64,000 nucleotides of DNA from Desulfomonilia bacterium. GTDB taxonomy: Bacteria > Desulfobacterota > Desulfomonilia > UBA1062. The stretch covers positions 1-64,000 of the forward strand of contig DATCTV010000061.1 of NCBI GenBank assembly GCA_036567785.1. Direction: 5' to 3'. Each line of letters starts with the position of its first letter. The first letter of the stretch is position 1. Made by a program: the position numbers and the translations under genes. Shown here piece after piece: positions 9,256 through 18,535 of this stretch. The notes below the pieces were generated by a model. The model saw only the letters and a list, made by a program, of their open reading frames with translations. It had not been told where the DNA came from and did no database searches.

Positions 9256-10144
9256 CCCGATAACCGGGCCAATGAAGCCGGCCTTTCTGATACTGACCCC
9301 GGCCTGTGTAATGCTGGGCATATCGACAGCGGTCCTGAGCGGTACCATGCCAAGCGCAATAAATATAATCATTGTGCTTGCGGGAGCAGTCTGCGCGCAT
9401 ATCAGCGTGAATGCTCTCAATGAATACGATGATTTTAAAAGCGGGCTTGATCTCGTAACAGTTCCGACACCTTTTTCGGGCGGAAGCAAGGCACTTCCCG
9501 AAAATCCGGAAAAGGCCTGGTACGGCCTGGCGACAGGCATAATATCGCTTGTTGTCACATGCGCCGTCGGCATCTATTTTGTTTATATCAGGGGGCTCAT
9601 GCTGCTGCCGCTTGGCATACTCGGTGTGGTCATAATAGTGCTTTATACGAAATGGATAACGAGATCCCCATTTTTATGCCTTATGGCATCCGGGCTTGGA
9701 TTCGGCCCCCTTATGGTCATGGGGACGCACTTTGCGCTGACAGGTTCTTATAACTGGGCTTCCTTCGTTGTCTCTCTTGTGCCTTTCTTCCTTGTGAACG
9801 ACCTTCTGCTGTTGAATCAGTTTCCTGATGCCGCAGCAGACAGCACTGTCGGAAGGAAGCATCTCCTGATCGACAGTGGCCCAAGGAAAAGCGCCAGGAT
9901 ATATGTAATCTTCCTCTTTGTCTCATTCATCCCGGTTGTAGCTGGCGTGGCTGCGGGAATCCTTCCTGTGACGAGCCTGATCGAGCTTGTGTTTCTGATT
10001 CTGGCAATCGATATCTCCCGCGGGGTTCTCAAGAACGCCGAAAACCTTCCGGCCCTGCTCCCTTATATGACAAAAAACGTGATCATGAATATAGGCGCTC
10101 CTGTCGTTCTGTCAGCAGGTATTCTATTAAGCCGCATACTGTAG
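9248..10144 (+). CDS. UbiA-family prenyltransferase (MenA-like)
   Basis: A 298-residue integral membrane protein with about eight to nine hydrophobic segments. The two Asp-rich motifs of the UbiA superfamily are present: [11 protein letters not shown] (about residue 58) and [15 protein letters not shown] (about residue 193). The spacing and the second motif resemble MenA, which prenylates 1,4-dihydroxy-2-naphthoate for menaquinone; another acceptor is possible because no other men genes are here. The ATG at 9248 is inside the 3' end of ruvB (8-base overlap). A TTG at 9242 is the alternative start. Confidence 0.8.
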   Translation: MSNPITGPMKPAFLILTPACVMLGISTAVLSGTMPSAINIIIVLAGAVCAHISVNALNEYDDFKSGLDLVTVPTPFSGGSKALPENPEKAWYGLATGIISLVVTCAVGIYFVYIRGLMLLPLGILGVVIIVLYTKWITRSPFLCLMASGLGFGPLMVMGTHFALTGSYNWASFVVSLVPFFLVNDLLLLNQFPDAAADSTVGRKHLLIDSGPRKSARIYVIFLFVSFIPVVAGVAAGILPVTSLIELVFLILAIDISRGVLKNAENLPALLPYMTKNVIMNIGAPVVLSAGILLSRIL

Positions 10145-10151
10145 GAGTATC

Positions 10152-10802
10152 ATGAAGCTGATACTTGTTGATGTGGATTACACGCTCTACCCCAAGGGAA
10201 CAGGTCCGTTCAGGCATGTGAATCAGAGAATAGAAGACTATGTGATGTCATCGTTAAGCATGGAAAGAGAGCATGTAAAGCTTTTGAGAAACGATTATAT
10301 CAGGAATTTCGGCTCGACTCTGGGCGGCATGATGCGAAATCACAATACCGATCCGTATGATTTTATAAGAAATGTGCATGATGTCCCTGTCGAAGATATC
10401 CTTTTTGAAGACGAAATGCTTAAAGAGGCCCTGTCGGCGATCAGCCTGCCCATGATAGCTTTTACGAATGCTTCAAGGGATTATGCGTCAAGGGTGCTCA
10501 ACGCCCTTGGCGTAAAAGAATATTTTGTGGATATATTTTCCATCGAGGATATGGATTTCATACCCAAACCGCTTGCCGCGCCATATGAAAAGGTTGTCGA
10601 AAGATACGGATGTGAACCTTCAGAAGTCATTTTTGTGGACGACAGGGCCGACAATGTGGAAACCGCACAGTCGCTGGGTATGCACGGCATACTCCTGGGC
10701 ATCGATCCCGGCGTCGATGCCGAGATGTACATCCAGAACATATACGAACTTCCCGATGCTGTTGAAAGGCTTACAGGCCTTTACGGTTCAAGGAGACGCT
10801 GA
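10152..10802 (+). CDS. HAD-superfamily hydrolase (pyrimidine 5'-nucleotidase-like)
   Basis: A 216-residue phosphatase of the haloacid dehalogenase superfamily. Motif I is DVDYTLYP with nucleophile Asp7 and Asp9; motif II is FTNAS (about residue 101); motif III uses Lys in PKPLAAPYEK; motif IV is FVDDRADNVETA. The TLYP signature and cap resemble the SDT1/PHM8-type pyrimidine nucleotidase branch, although the substrate is not determined. GGAG precedes the ATG, and the stop overlaps the next gene's ATG by one base. Confidence 0.85.
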   Translation: MKLILVDVDYTLYPKGTGPFRHVNQRIEDYVMSSLSMEREHVKLLRNDYIRNFGSTLGGMMRNHNTDPYDFIRNVHDVPVEDILFEDEMLKEALSAISLPMIAFTNASRDYASRVLNALGVKEYFVDIFSIEDMDFIPKPLAAPYEKVVERYGCEPSEVIFVDDRADNVETAQSLGMHGILLGIDPGVDAEMYIQNIYELPDAVERLTGLYGSRRR

Positions 10803-11818
10803 TGAAATTCCTGGTAACTGGCAGTGCAGGCTTCATAGGCTTTCACCTTTCAAGAAGGCTTCTCGAAGATTCTCATGAGGTCTTCGGCATCGACAATATC
10901 AACGATTATTACGACCCCCGGATAAAGCTCGACCGCCTCGGCATGCTGAAAGATTATGACGCGTTCATATTCGAAAAGGCCGACCTTGTTGACAGAGAAA
11001 GAATTCCCGCAATCTTCAAAGAACATGATTTCGATGTCGTAGTAAACCTCGCTGCGCAGGCCGGCGTAAGATACAGCATAAAGAATCCCTTTGCATACAT
11101 TGACTCGAACATTGCCGGGTTCATGAACATCCTGGAATGCTGCAGGCATGCGGGGACGAAGCACCTTGTTTACGCGTCTTCCAGTTCCGTTTACGGCATC
11201 AATGAGAAAATGCCGTTCTCGGTGCATGACAACGTCGATCACCCGATCAGCATTTATGCCGTTTCCAAAAAGACGAACGAACTCATGGCGCACTGCTATT
11301 CCTCACTGTACGGCCTGCCTACGACAGGGCTAAGGTTCTTTACCGTTTACGGTCCGTGGGGCCGGCCTGACATGGCGCTGTTCATGTTTACGAAGGCCAT
11401 TCTTGCCGGCGAGCCGATCGATGTCTATAACAACGGGAAGATGATTCGCGATTTCACTTATATTGACGACATTGTCGAAGGCATTGTCCGTATCGCAAAT
11501 ATCATCCCGAAGCCCGATAGAGGTTGGGACAGGGCAAACCCCGATCCCGGGACAAGCTTTGCGCCGTACAGGGTCTTCAATATCGGCGGCTCCAGTCCGG
11601 TTGAACTCATGCGCTATATCGAAGTGCTTGAAGAAGCTCTCGGCAGAAAAGCAGTAAAGAACATGCTGCCTATGCAGCCGGGTGATGTCGCTGCAACCTG
11701 CGCAGATGCTGCAGACCTGGAAAACGTGACAGGCTTTCGTCCGCAGATAACTGTGGAAGAGGGGATTAAACGATTTGTGAAGTGGTACAGGGAGTATTAT
11801 CAGTTCATGGCTTCATAA
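10802..11818 (+). CDS. NAD-dependent epimerase (UDP-glucuronate 4-epimerase-like)
   Basis: A 338-residue extended SDR. TGSAGFIGFHL (residues 6-16) binds NAD; DNINDYYDPRIK near residue 35 is typical of UDP-glucuronate 4-epimerases, and the catalytic tyrosine and lysine are in IYAVSKKT (about residue 151). It would turn UDP-GlcA into UDP-GalA for surface polysaccharide. A ribosome site AAGGAGA lies in the end of the HAD gene, whose stop overlaps the ATG. It is the last gene of the compact run that starts with YebC. Confidence 0.87.
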   Translation: MKFLVTGSAGFIGFHLSRRLLEDSHEVFGIDNINDYYDPRIKLDRLGMLKDYDAFIFEKADLVDRERIPAIFKEHDFDVVVNLAAQAGVRYSIKNPFAYIDSNIAGFMNILECCRHAGTKHLVYASSSSVYGINEKMPFSVHDNVDHPISIYAVSKKTNELMAHCYSSLYGLPTTGLRFFTVYGPWGRPDMALFMFTKAILAGEPIDVYNNGKMIRDFTYIDDIVEGIVRIANIIPKPDRGWDRANPDPGTSFAPYRVFNIGGSSPVELMRYIEVLEEALGRKAVKNMLPMQPGDVAATCADAADLENVTGFRPQITVEEGIKRFVKWYREYYQFMAS

Positions 11819-11897
11819 CTTTGCATCTCCGAGTCATTTTCTTGCCTCGTCACTCCGGCATACGTCTGATCATTGCCGATAACTTCAAAAGATATGA

Positions 11898-12053
11898 ACC
11901 ACAAAGAGCACGAAGGTCACGAAGAAACCAATTTCAAATCGCCAGGAGAAAAATTGGCGATTTGAATGATTGATTCTGAGGAATGCTTTCTTCATTCCTC
12001 AGAATGGTCTGATTTTATTTGCTTCTTTTCATGTTCTTCGTGCTCTTCGTGGT
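11898..12053. repeat. Cloverleaf-like nested palindrome
   Basis: Three inverted repeats are nested. The outer arms ACCACAAAGAGCACGAAG (11898-11915) and CTTCGTGCTCTTCGTGGT (12036-12053) pair with one mismatch. Inside are a 12-bp perfect stem (11933-11944 with 11955-11966) and a 13-bp perfect stem (11973-11985 with 11993-12005). Together they could fold as a three-arm structure in DNA or RNA. It lies between two convergent genes and has no ORF. Outer arms of this type recur in many bacterial genomes, so it is probably a mobile palindromic unit. Confidence 0.8.
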
Positions 12054-12164
12054 AAACAGTCATTTTGATATATTGATTTGAAAGACATTTGCTATCAGGT
12101 GGTTATGCCGGAATCTGGATCCCTGTAAGATATTTTATTAAATAAACCGAAGGATATGAACGAT

Positions 12165-12215
12165 ACAGTGCGATAGAATAAAACAGATCAAGAAACGACG
12201 AAACCGGGGAATGAT
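12165..12215 (+). repeat. Decayed partial copy R4 of the R1-R3 family
   Basis: The first roughly 45 bases beginning ACAGTGCGATAGAATA align with the left end of R3 (39777): both continue into CAGATCAAGAA(G/A)CGACGAAA. After about 12215 the similarity fades and no matching right end is seen, so this is a degraded or truncated copy. The remaining sequence up to 12311 holds no gene. Confidence 0.6.
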
Positions 12216-12311
12216 TTGTAAAGGCTGGCTTGTAAGCTGAAAAGCAGAATCAAAGGCTCTGCTTAACGGCTCAACAGCCCAATGTTTTCTGAAAATGCCC
12301 GTGCCCGTAGA

Positions 12312-14222
12312 TCAGATGTTCACAAAATCCAGTCCGAGTTTTTTGAGCGTCTTTGGAGTCGGAACGCCGTTTTCGTCCCATCCCCTGAGCTGGTAGTAGC
12401 GGGGAAGCATCTTATTTATCGGGACTTTTGTCTCCGGCCGGCCCTTTATCTGCTCCTCGTCGGTGAACCGTTTCGGCAGGGTGTCATCCTTTTTGCCGAT
12501 TCCTTCGCGCATATTGAAAAGCCGTTCAAGTGTGTATCCTCGAGCGCCTGCTTCCATGAACCTGCCGAAGTCACACTTCATTCCTGTTGCCAGTTCTATG
12601 GCCTTGGTGTGCGGAAGGAGCGGTACATGTATTTTCTGAAGCGAATAGGGCAGCATTAGCATTCCCTCGATAGACGCCCACCCGTAAGTCAGAATCTTTG
12701 TCATGATCCATGAAGCCATCTTGCTGCCTGGAACCTTGTATGCGATAGGCGGAACGAATGTCCAGGAGGTGAAAAGACACTGGCCGCCGGAACTTATGGC
12801 TGACATCATGTTCTGGTCAAGCACTGCCCAGCCCGGTTTTGAACGCCAGTGATAGGGGTCGAGCAGGACAGGGCCTGTAACTTCAAAATATACCAGATAT
12901 CCGCCGTCCAGATGGCAGGCCCCGCGGCTGGCGGTTGCGTAGCCCAGGCCGTGTCCGACCGAGCCTCTGGGCTCATAAGCTGCAATTTCAAGACCCTTAA
13001 CGTGAGGGGCGAAATCTCCACCGCCAAATTTTTCTGACATGGCGCGCACGCCTTCGGCCAGGTCATCACCGATGCCCCTGCGAAAGGCTATATCTTCGAT
13101 GATCTGCGCTATGTTATCCTTTCTTCCGAACTCGATGCCGTTTTTCCAGAGTCCTTTCTCGTTAAGCTCAGCTGCAAAGCCCATGACCGTTCCGGCGCTT
13201 ATTGAATCCATTCCGAGAAGGTCGAGCTGGTAGTTCCATCTGATGATTGCATCCATGTCGTTTATGAGCATGTTGGAGCCGAGCAGACAGAGGATTTCGT
13301 ATTCAGGACCCTTGACCTCCTTGCCGTCGATGTTTACGACACGCCCGCATCTGATGGGGCAGGTCACGCAGCCATAGTTTTTCACAAGATATTCTTCAGC
13401 GAGCCTCACACCCCCCAAGAGTTCGGCATTCTCATAGGTGCCTGTTGAGAAGTTCTTTGTGGGGAGCGCATTACCTTTGGACAGGGTTGTCAGGAAGAAG
13501 GCGGTTCCGTAGCGCGGGGCCAGGTCTCCGGTGGCAGGATGCTTCCTTAGCATTGCTGTCCATTTCTTGTAATGTTCTTTGAGCTTTTCAGGTTCGGCGA
13601 CTTCGGTTTTTCCTGTCCCCCTTGCAATCAATCCTTTGAGGTTTTTTGACCCCATCACCGCCCCCATGCCGCAGCGCCCGTGCGAACGCTCCTGTGAGAC
13701 GGCGCTTGCGAATTTGACCATATTTTCTCCTGCCGGGCCGATTGCGACGGTTCCACCCTTTCCCATGAGTTCCTGAGATACCTGTGTGTCCTTCCCCCAG
13801 ATATGGGAGGCGTCCCTTATCTCGACCTTTTCGTTGTAGATATCTATATAGACAGGCTTTTCAGCCCTTCCGAGGATGACTATCCCGTCCCATCCGGCAC
13901 GTTTCAGGTGGAGGCCGAAATTACCGCCGCTGTTGGAATGGCCGATTCCGCCGGTAAGCGGGCTTTTTGCCGATATGTCGTAGCGGCTTGAAGACGGTGC
14001 GCCTGTTCCTGTCAGAGGTCCGGTATTTATAATCAGGACATTCTCCGGAGAGAGAGGATCCGTACCGGGCTTGAGAAGGTCCCAGAGTATCTTTGTCGAC
14101 ATGTGGCGGCCGCCAAGAAATTTTTCACGGTCCGCGTCCGTTATCTGATATTCGCCGATGGCGCCTGTCGTCAGATCGATCTTGAGCATTTTTCCCGTAT
14201 AGGCCTTGTAATTGCTCGACAT
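12312..14222 (-). CDS. Aldehyde:ferredoxin oxidoreductase family protein (AOR)
   Basis: A 636-residue tungsten/molybdenum-pterin enzyme that oxidises aldehydes to acids with ferredoxin. The [4Fe-4S] cysteines are Cys285, Cys288 and Cys292 (CVTCPIRC), with the fourth in GGQCLFTSW near the C-terminal third. Pterin-binding signatures are seen in TGGIGHSNSGGNFG (about residue 90) and SRGACHLDGGY. GGAGG precedes the ATG. It lies 34 bases after the sialidase gene and may be transcribed with it, although a functional link is not obvious. The exact aldehyde cannot be assigned. Confidence 0.92.
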   Translation of the reverse strand: MSSNYKAYTGKMLKIDLTTGAIGEYQITDADREKFLGGRHMSTKILWDLLKPGTDPLSPENVLIINTGPLTGTGAPSSSRYDISAKSPLTGGIGHSNSGGNFGLHLKRAGWDGIVILGRAEKPVYIDIYNEKVEIRDASHIWGKDTQVSQELMGKGGTVAIGPAGENMVKFASAVSQERSHGRCGMGAVMGSKNLKGLIARGTGKTEVAEPEKLKEHYKKWTAMLRKHPATGDLAPRYGTAFFLTTLSKGNALPTKNFSTGTYENAELLGGVRLAEEYLVKNYGCVTCPIRCGRVVNIDGKEVKGPEYEILCLLGSNMLINDMDAIIRWNYQLDLLGMDSISAGTVMGFAAELNEKGLWKNGIEFGRKDNIAQIIEDIAFRRGIGDDLAEGVRAMSEKFGGGDFAPHVKGLEIAAYEPRGSVGHGLGYATASRGACHLDGGYLVYFEVTGPVLLDPYHWRSKPGWAVLDQNMMSAISSGGQCLFTSWTFVPPIAYKVPGSKMASWIMTKILTYGWASIEGMLMLPYSLQKIHVPLLPHTKAIELATGMKCDFGRFMEAGARGYTLERLFNMREGIGKKDDTLPKRFTDEEQIKGRPETKVPINKMLPRYYQLRGWDENGVPTPKTLKKLGLDFVNI

Positions 14223-14256
14223 TGATAACCTCCGTTTTTAAGTTTAATTTTTAGCC

Positions 14257-15450
14257 TTAATTTTCAATCAGGAACGGATAAGCAGCATCGCCATAATCCT
14301 TTGAATCAGTAAGCCAGGCGAGGTTGAAGCGGGCTAAAGATATCGTTCCGTAATCGCCTTTTTCATACAGCAGACCGATCGATTTGTCCGGCATGACGGT
14401 AAGGCAGGAATAGGCCGAAGGACCCGAATAGATCAGTTTGGATATTGTCCACGTATCACCTTCGTCATAGCTGAGCCGGGCTGTCATACCGTTCCGGCCG
14501 CCCGTTGCCGGGTTGGAAAACAGCAGCCGGTCCCGCCCTGTTTTACCAGCCAGGGAATATCGTATGATGCTTGCCTGACAGACAGGATCGGGCAGGGTCA
14601 TGTCATAAACGAATTTTGTCCATGTTTCCCCGCCGTCTTCACTGCGGGAGATTCCACGATAGCCCTTGCCGAGCCATTGAATGCGCATGTTCATCATCAG
14701 ATCGCCGTCCGCGAGTTCAACGACCTGGCTTTCATTGGCACCGCCGCCGATTGTTTCACTGTAATGCCATGTTTTCCCGTGATCATCACTGAATATCACA
14801 TGGGCCCCGAATGTCAGGAAGGCTGTTGAATGGTTGCAGGGTACAACCAGGCGGCCCATTTTCGTGCCTGTCTGCAGCTGAATTCCCCTTCCGGGTCCGG
14901 TGGCGTACCAGCGCCACAAACCTGGTTTTACGCTTGAAGTTATGTCAACAGGTTTCGAGAATGTGAGGCCGTCATCCTTCGATGAACAGATGAAAACCCG
15001 GCGGGTGTCCCTGCTGAGCCCGAGGTCTATGGTCATTTCATTGTCAGAGCCGTTATTCCATGTCATGAGAAGCCAGATGGTTCCTGTCTCAAGGTCAACC
15101 ACAGGGCAAGGGTTGCCGCATACATTTTTGCCGTCGTCCCAGATTACTTTCTGAGCGCTCCAGGTTTTGCCGCCATCGGTGGAACGTTTAAAGAGGAGGT
15201 CTATGTCGCCGCTGTCCTCCTGGCCGTTTTTGCGCCCCTCACAGAAGGCCAGCAATGCCCCGGTCTTCGTGGTTATAAGGGATGGTATCCTGTATGTGTC
15301 GTATCCGTTTGTGCCGCTTATGAAAAGATCGGTCTCTTCAAACACGGGTTTCCTGCACCCTGTTGAGATGAACACGGTGACGCACATTAAAATTAAGCAG
15401 CATGACTGAACAGGAAATTTGCCCGAACCTGATGATTTCATGGATGTCAT
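14257..15450 (-). CDS. Exo-alpha-sialidase-like lipoprotein (BNR/Asp-box)
   Basis: A 397-residue secreted protein. A signal peptide ends with lipobox STGC, so it is likely anchored to a membrane. The TYRIPSL motif carries the catalytic arginine of sialidases. At least five Asp-box (SxDxGxTW) repeats follow: STDGGKTW, SKDDGLTF, SDDHGKTW, SEDGGETW and SYDEGDTW, giving a six-bladed propeller. It would release sialic acid or a related sugar from glycans. AAAGGAGG lies eight bases before the ATG. No sialate catabolism genes (nanA/nanE) are in the window. Confidence 0.88.
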   Translation of the reverse strand: MTSMKSSGSGKFPVQSCCLILMCVTVFISTGCRKPVFEETDLFISGTNGYDTYRIPSLITTKTGALLAFCEGRKNGQEDSGDIDLLFKRSTDGGKTWSAQKVIWDDGKNVCGNPCPVVDLETGTIWLLMTWNNGSDNEMTIDLGLSRDTRRVFICSSKDDGLTFSKPVDITSSVKPGLWRWYATGPGRGIQLQTGTKMGRLVVPCNHSTAFLTFGAHVIFSDDHGKTWHYSETIGGGANESQVVELADGDLMMNMRIQWLGKGYRGISRSEDGGETWTKFVYDMTLPDPVCQASIIRYSLAGKTGRDRLLFSNPATGGRNGMTARLSYDEGDTWTISKLIYSGPSAYSCLTVMPDKSIGLLYEKGDYGTISLARFNLAWLTDSKDYGDAAYPFLIEN

Positions 15451-15591
15451 AAATCAATCCTCCTTTAAATCATTAAAGACCAGATATACTTTATATTTGC
15501 ACCATAGGAAAGTGATTATCATTAGGAGTTCTGTACAACCATCATTCCGGGTTTCTGATTGAGAACTTTGCCCATGGACTTCATTCATGAT

Positions 15592-15605
15592 GGTTCATAT
15601 GAACC
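15592..15605. promoter_or_regulatory. Perfect 14-base palindrome, possible operator
   Basis: GGTTCATATGAACC lies in the 280-base divergent region between the sialidase gene and the SDR gene at 15731. Such a symmetric site is typical of a dimeric regulator, but no regulator for it is evident. Confidence 0.4.
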
Positions 15606-15670
15606 TCGTTTTTGAAGAGATGAGCAGATGTCCTGATGTCAAGTATGATGATTTACTGTCATAAAAAATC

Positions 15671-15699
15671 TGGATAATGGTATGCAAAAATATTATAAT
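15671..15699 (+). promoter_or_regulatory. Putative promoter for the SDR gene
   Basis: TGGATA at 15671-15676 and TATAAT at 15694-15699 are spaced by 17 bases. The perfect -10 box and short leader to the ATG at 15731, with ATGGAGG as ribosome site, make this a plausible start. The -35 box matches four of six consensus bases. Confidence 0.5.
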
Positions 15700-15730
15700 A
15701 AAAAAATTCAATTTTTTCATGGAGGTTATT

Positions 15731-16627
15731 ATGACCGATTTCAACAAAAAGACGGTTCTCATTACAGGAGCGGCGCACGGAATAGGCAAACTGATGGCGG
15801 AAAAAATAGCCGCACTTGGGGGATCGCTTGTACTTTGCGATGTCAACAGAGAAGGCCTCGAAAAAACGGCTGAAGAAATCAGGAAGAAGGGAACAACCGT
15901 ATATGCCCATGCTTTTGACATTTCCGATCGCGAAAAGGTTTATGCGGCATCGGAGATCATCCATAAAGAAACAGGCGGGATCGATATCCTTATAAACAAT
16001 GCCGGTATAGTATTTACCGGTGAGATACTGACACTTCCAGACGATAAGCATCTGAGGCAGGTTGAGATCAATCTTCTGGGAACCCTTTGGATGATAAAAG
16101 CCTTTGTGCCCGATATGGTAAAAAGAAATGACGGCCACCTTGTGACCATAGCTTCTGCCGCAGGTCTGCTGGCCATGCCCGGCATGGGCATTTACAGTGC
16201 GACGAAGCATGCGTTGATGGGACTGAACGAAGCGCTCAGAAATGAACTCAGGAATAATAATTCAAAGGTCAAGACAACCGTTGTCTGCCCTTACATTATC
16301 AATACCGGAATGTTCGAGGGCATGAAAACGCCTTTCTGGCAGCCTGCGCTTAAACCTGAGGCAATGGCTGATGCAGTGATCAAGGGGATTTTGAAAGACA
16401 GAATGATCGTGGCCAAGCCGTTGACCGTATTTGCACTGCCCGTAATAAAGGCGCTTTTCCCGCCGTCTGTCATGGATTTCATTACAGGCATCACGGGTCT
16501 GAGCAAATCGATATATTCATGCAAGGGGTTTGTGGAAATTGATTTAAGCGAGGCATTAAAAGGCCCGCAGCAGGCGGATAGGATGTCGGAAAAAAGCATC
16601 TCCAGGGGAGCTGAAGCCCGGAAATAA
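15731..16627 (+). CDS. Short-chain dehydrogenase (17-beta-HSD11/retinol dehydrogenase-like)
   Basis: A 298-residue classical SDR. TGAAHGIG (residues 11-18) binds the cofactor, NNAG follows, and the catalytic set is Ser in IASAAG with YSATK (YxxxK). The long C-terminal tail with hydrophobic stretches (FALPVIKALFPPSVMDFITG) resembles membrane-associated hydroxysteroid or retinol dehydrogenases. It would oxidise or reduce a hydrophobic alcohol/ketone. The start at 15731 follows GGAGG; the open frame upstream to 15677 lacks a ribosome site. Confidence 0.85.
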   Translation: MTDFNKKTVLITGAAHGIGKLMAEKIAALGGSLVLCDVNREGLEKTAEEIRKKGTTVYAHAFDISDREKVYAASEIIHKETGGIDILINNAGIVFTGEILTLPDDKHLRQVEINLLGTLWMIKAFVPDMVKRNDGHLVTIASAAGLLAMPGMGIYSATKHALMGLNEALRNELRNNNSKVKTTVVCPYIINTGMFEGMKTPFWQPALKPEAMADAVIKGILKDRMIVAKPLTVFALPVIKALFPPSVMDFITGITGLSKSIYSCKGFVEIDLSEALKGPQQADRMSEKSISRGAEARK

Positions 16628-16736
16628 GGCATGCAATCCAGCAAATAAGCTGATGAACTCTCAAACTGATAATAAGAATCAGAAGAGGATATAATTTCTC
16701 TGTCAGTTAATCAGCGTATAAAGCTTATCAGCTTTT

Positions 16737-17300
16737 ATGAACATTCCGGTGCGGGGAATATTTCAAAAGGGTGAGACTGTCGTGAAAAACGGTACCTTGA
16801 TTAATATTGATAAGAAACCTGAGATGATTTTTATTCTCTGCCTTGTTTACGCTTTGCATATGGTCGAGGAATTTTCCTGCGGCTTTGTTGAATGGGCCGA
16901 TAGATATTTCGGCAAGTTCAACTGGGCCCAGAATTTAATCGGCAATTTCATGTTCTTTGTGGCCCTGGCCTACGGCTGCTATCTCTACTATAAAGATCCC
17001 AAAAGAAATTTGTGGGCCGGAGTATCAGGCAGCATGTGGGTCCTGTCCAATGCCTTCCTTCACATTTCAACCAATATTCTTGGCAGGGAGTATTCTCCCG
17101 GCGTGGTCACGGCGGCCGCTCTTTACGTACCCGGCGGATTGTATTTCATTTCACAATGGGGTAGGAAGGGTCTGCTGACCTGGAAAATTCTCATAATGGG
17201 ATTTGTTATTGGCGCAATGATCTTTATGCTCATCCCCACCTATGTAAGAGCCATAATTCTTCGAGCCAGACTTGCCAAGATCTTTCATCTTGTGAAATGA
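16737..17300 (+). CDS. HXXEE domain membrane protein
   Basis: A 187-residue membrane protein with about five hydrophobic segments. It carries the family signature HMVEEF (HxxEE, about residue 41) and a second conserved histidine in NAFLHIS. The metal-like pattern of His and Glu in the membrane suggests an enzyme or transporter, but the function of the HXXEE family is not known to me. The start is uncertain: ATG 16737 has no clear ribosome site, and GTG 16782, preceded by AAAGGGTGAG, is an alternative that shortens the protein by 15 residues. Confidence 0.75.
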   Translation: MNIPVRGIFQKGETVVKNGTLINIDKKPEMIFILCLVYALHMVEEFSCGFVEWADRYFGKFNWAQNLIGNFMFFVALAYGCYLYYKDPKRNLWAGVSGSMWVLSNAFLHISTNILGREYSPGVVTAAALYVPGGLYFISQWGRKGLLTWKILIMGFVIGAMIFMLIPTYVRAIILRARLAKIFHLVK

Positions 17301-17384
17301 GATAAGGCTATATCCGGGGCCGTTAAGGGAACAGCGGATAAATTAACTCCGGACCTACATCGGAATCCTTAAAATTCCATGATA

Positions 17385-18341
17385 TCAGTTTGCCAGACGC
17401 GGGAAAAGGCTGATCGCATTGCCCCGGTATATGTCCTGGCGGTTTGTGTAGGTGAGCAGCTCGGTTTTTTCAAGTAAATCCGCCAGAATTTCGCAGCCGA
17501 AACGAGGGGTGTAGGGGAAATCACTTCCGTAGAGCAGGTTCTCGGGGCCTGTTATCCCCAGGAGCACGCTCAGCTGTCTGGGCACGCAGAAACCCGCCAC
17601 ATCATAATAAAGGTTTTTCAATTCTGCATAGACATCCGGAACATCTCCATCCTGAGGCATGAAGTTCGTGAATGCAAACAATCTGTCTGCAAGAAGCGGC
17701 AGAAACGCTCCTGCATGCGGTACAACGATTCTGATATCCGGAAACCGTTTCAATGTCCTGTTCAGTATCAGATTGGTTACAGTCCGTGTCGTATCGAAGA
17801 AAAATTCCATCATGGGTATTGGCGCCCGTTCGGCGACGTTCGGAGGAATGAGGCCGGGTGTCGTCGGATGGATAACTGCAATCGCCCGGCGCTTGTTCAA
17901 AACCTCGAAAACCGGATCAAGCTTCGGATCACCCAGATAAACTCCACGCGCATTGGTGGGTAAGGTAAAGCCGTCTGCATGCAACACATCCAGGGCATAT
18001 TCTATCTCATCAATGCTGCCGGTTTCATCGGGCAGAGGGAGCGACGCCAGTAGACCGAACCGGCCGGGATATTTTTCCGCAAGTTCTGCCCCTTCCTCAT
18101 TTGACTGGCGGGCGATTTTACTGGCGTAGACGCCATCGGCGAAGCTTAGATGCGGCGACGAGACAGAAATCATGGAAGTTGTGATATGCATTGCCTCCAT
18201 GAACTCCAGGTGCATCTCCGGATTCCAGTCCGGGGTTGGAAATCTGTCAGGGTTTGCCCCTGGGTTTTTGAGCAGCGCCTCTCGATAGGCATAAGGCAGG
18301 TAATGCACGTGCATATCAATTTTACCTTCTTTGCCGTTCAT
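17385..18341 (-). CDS. Amidohydrolase 2 family protein (ACMSD-like)
   Basis: A 318-residue TIM-barrel metal hydrolase or decarboxylase. IDMHVHYLP near the N terminus gives the HxH metal pair, later ligands are in AVIHPTTPG and VPHAGAFLP, and GSDFPYTP gives the last Asp. This motif set is that of the aminocarboxymuconate-semialdehyde decarboxylase group, which handles aromatic carboxylates. TAAAGGAGG precedes the ATG. It stands alone between two convergent or unrelated genes, so the substrate is open. Confidence 0.85.
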   Translation of the reverse strand: MNGKEGKIDMHVHYLPYAYREALLKNPGANPDRFPTPDWNPEMHLEFMEAMHITTSMISVSSPHLSFADGVYASKIARQSNEEGAELAEKYPGRFGLLASLPLPDETGSIDEIEYALDVLHADGFTLPTNARGVYLGDPKLDPVFEVLNKRRAIAVIHPTTPGLIPPNVAERAPIPMMEFFFDTTRTVTNLILNRTLKRFPDIRIVVPHAGAFLPLLADRLFAFTNFMPQDGDVPDVYAELKNLYYDVAGFCVPRQLSVLLGITGPENLLYGSDFPYTPRFGCEILADLLEKTELLTYTNRQDIYRGNAISLFPRLAN

Positions 18342-18535
18342 TTAGTCCTCCTTTAATCGTGTTGTTCGTTCTTCAAGTACTACAGATAATCGATATAGAG
18401 TACGAGGATTCGAAACGGGTATATTTAAATATATGAAATTAAGCATTTCGGCACAACCGGCAGTTTTCTGCATTGCGAAGATTGGAGTATCGAAGATGAG
18501 CCCGAATCAAAGAAAGTTTTAAAATGCTTACGGGA

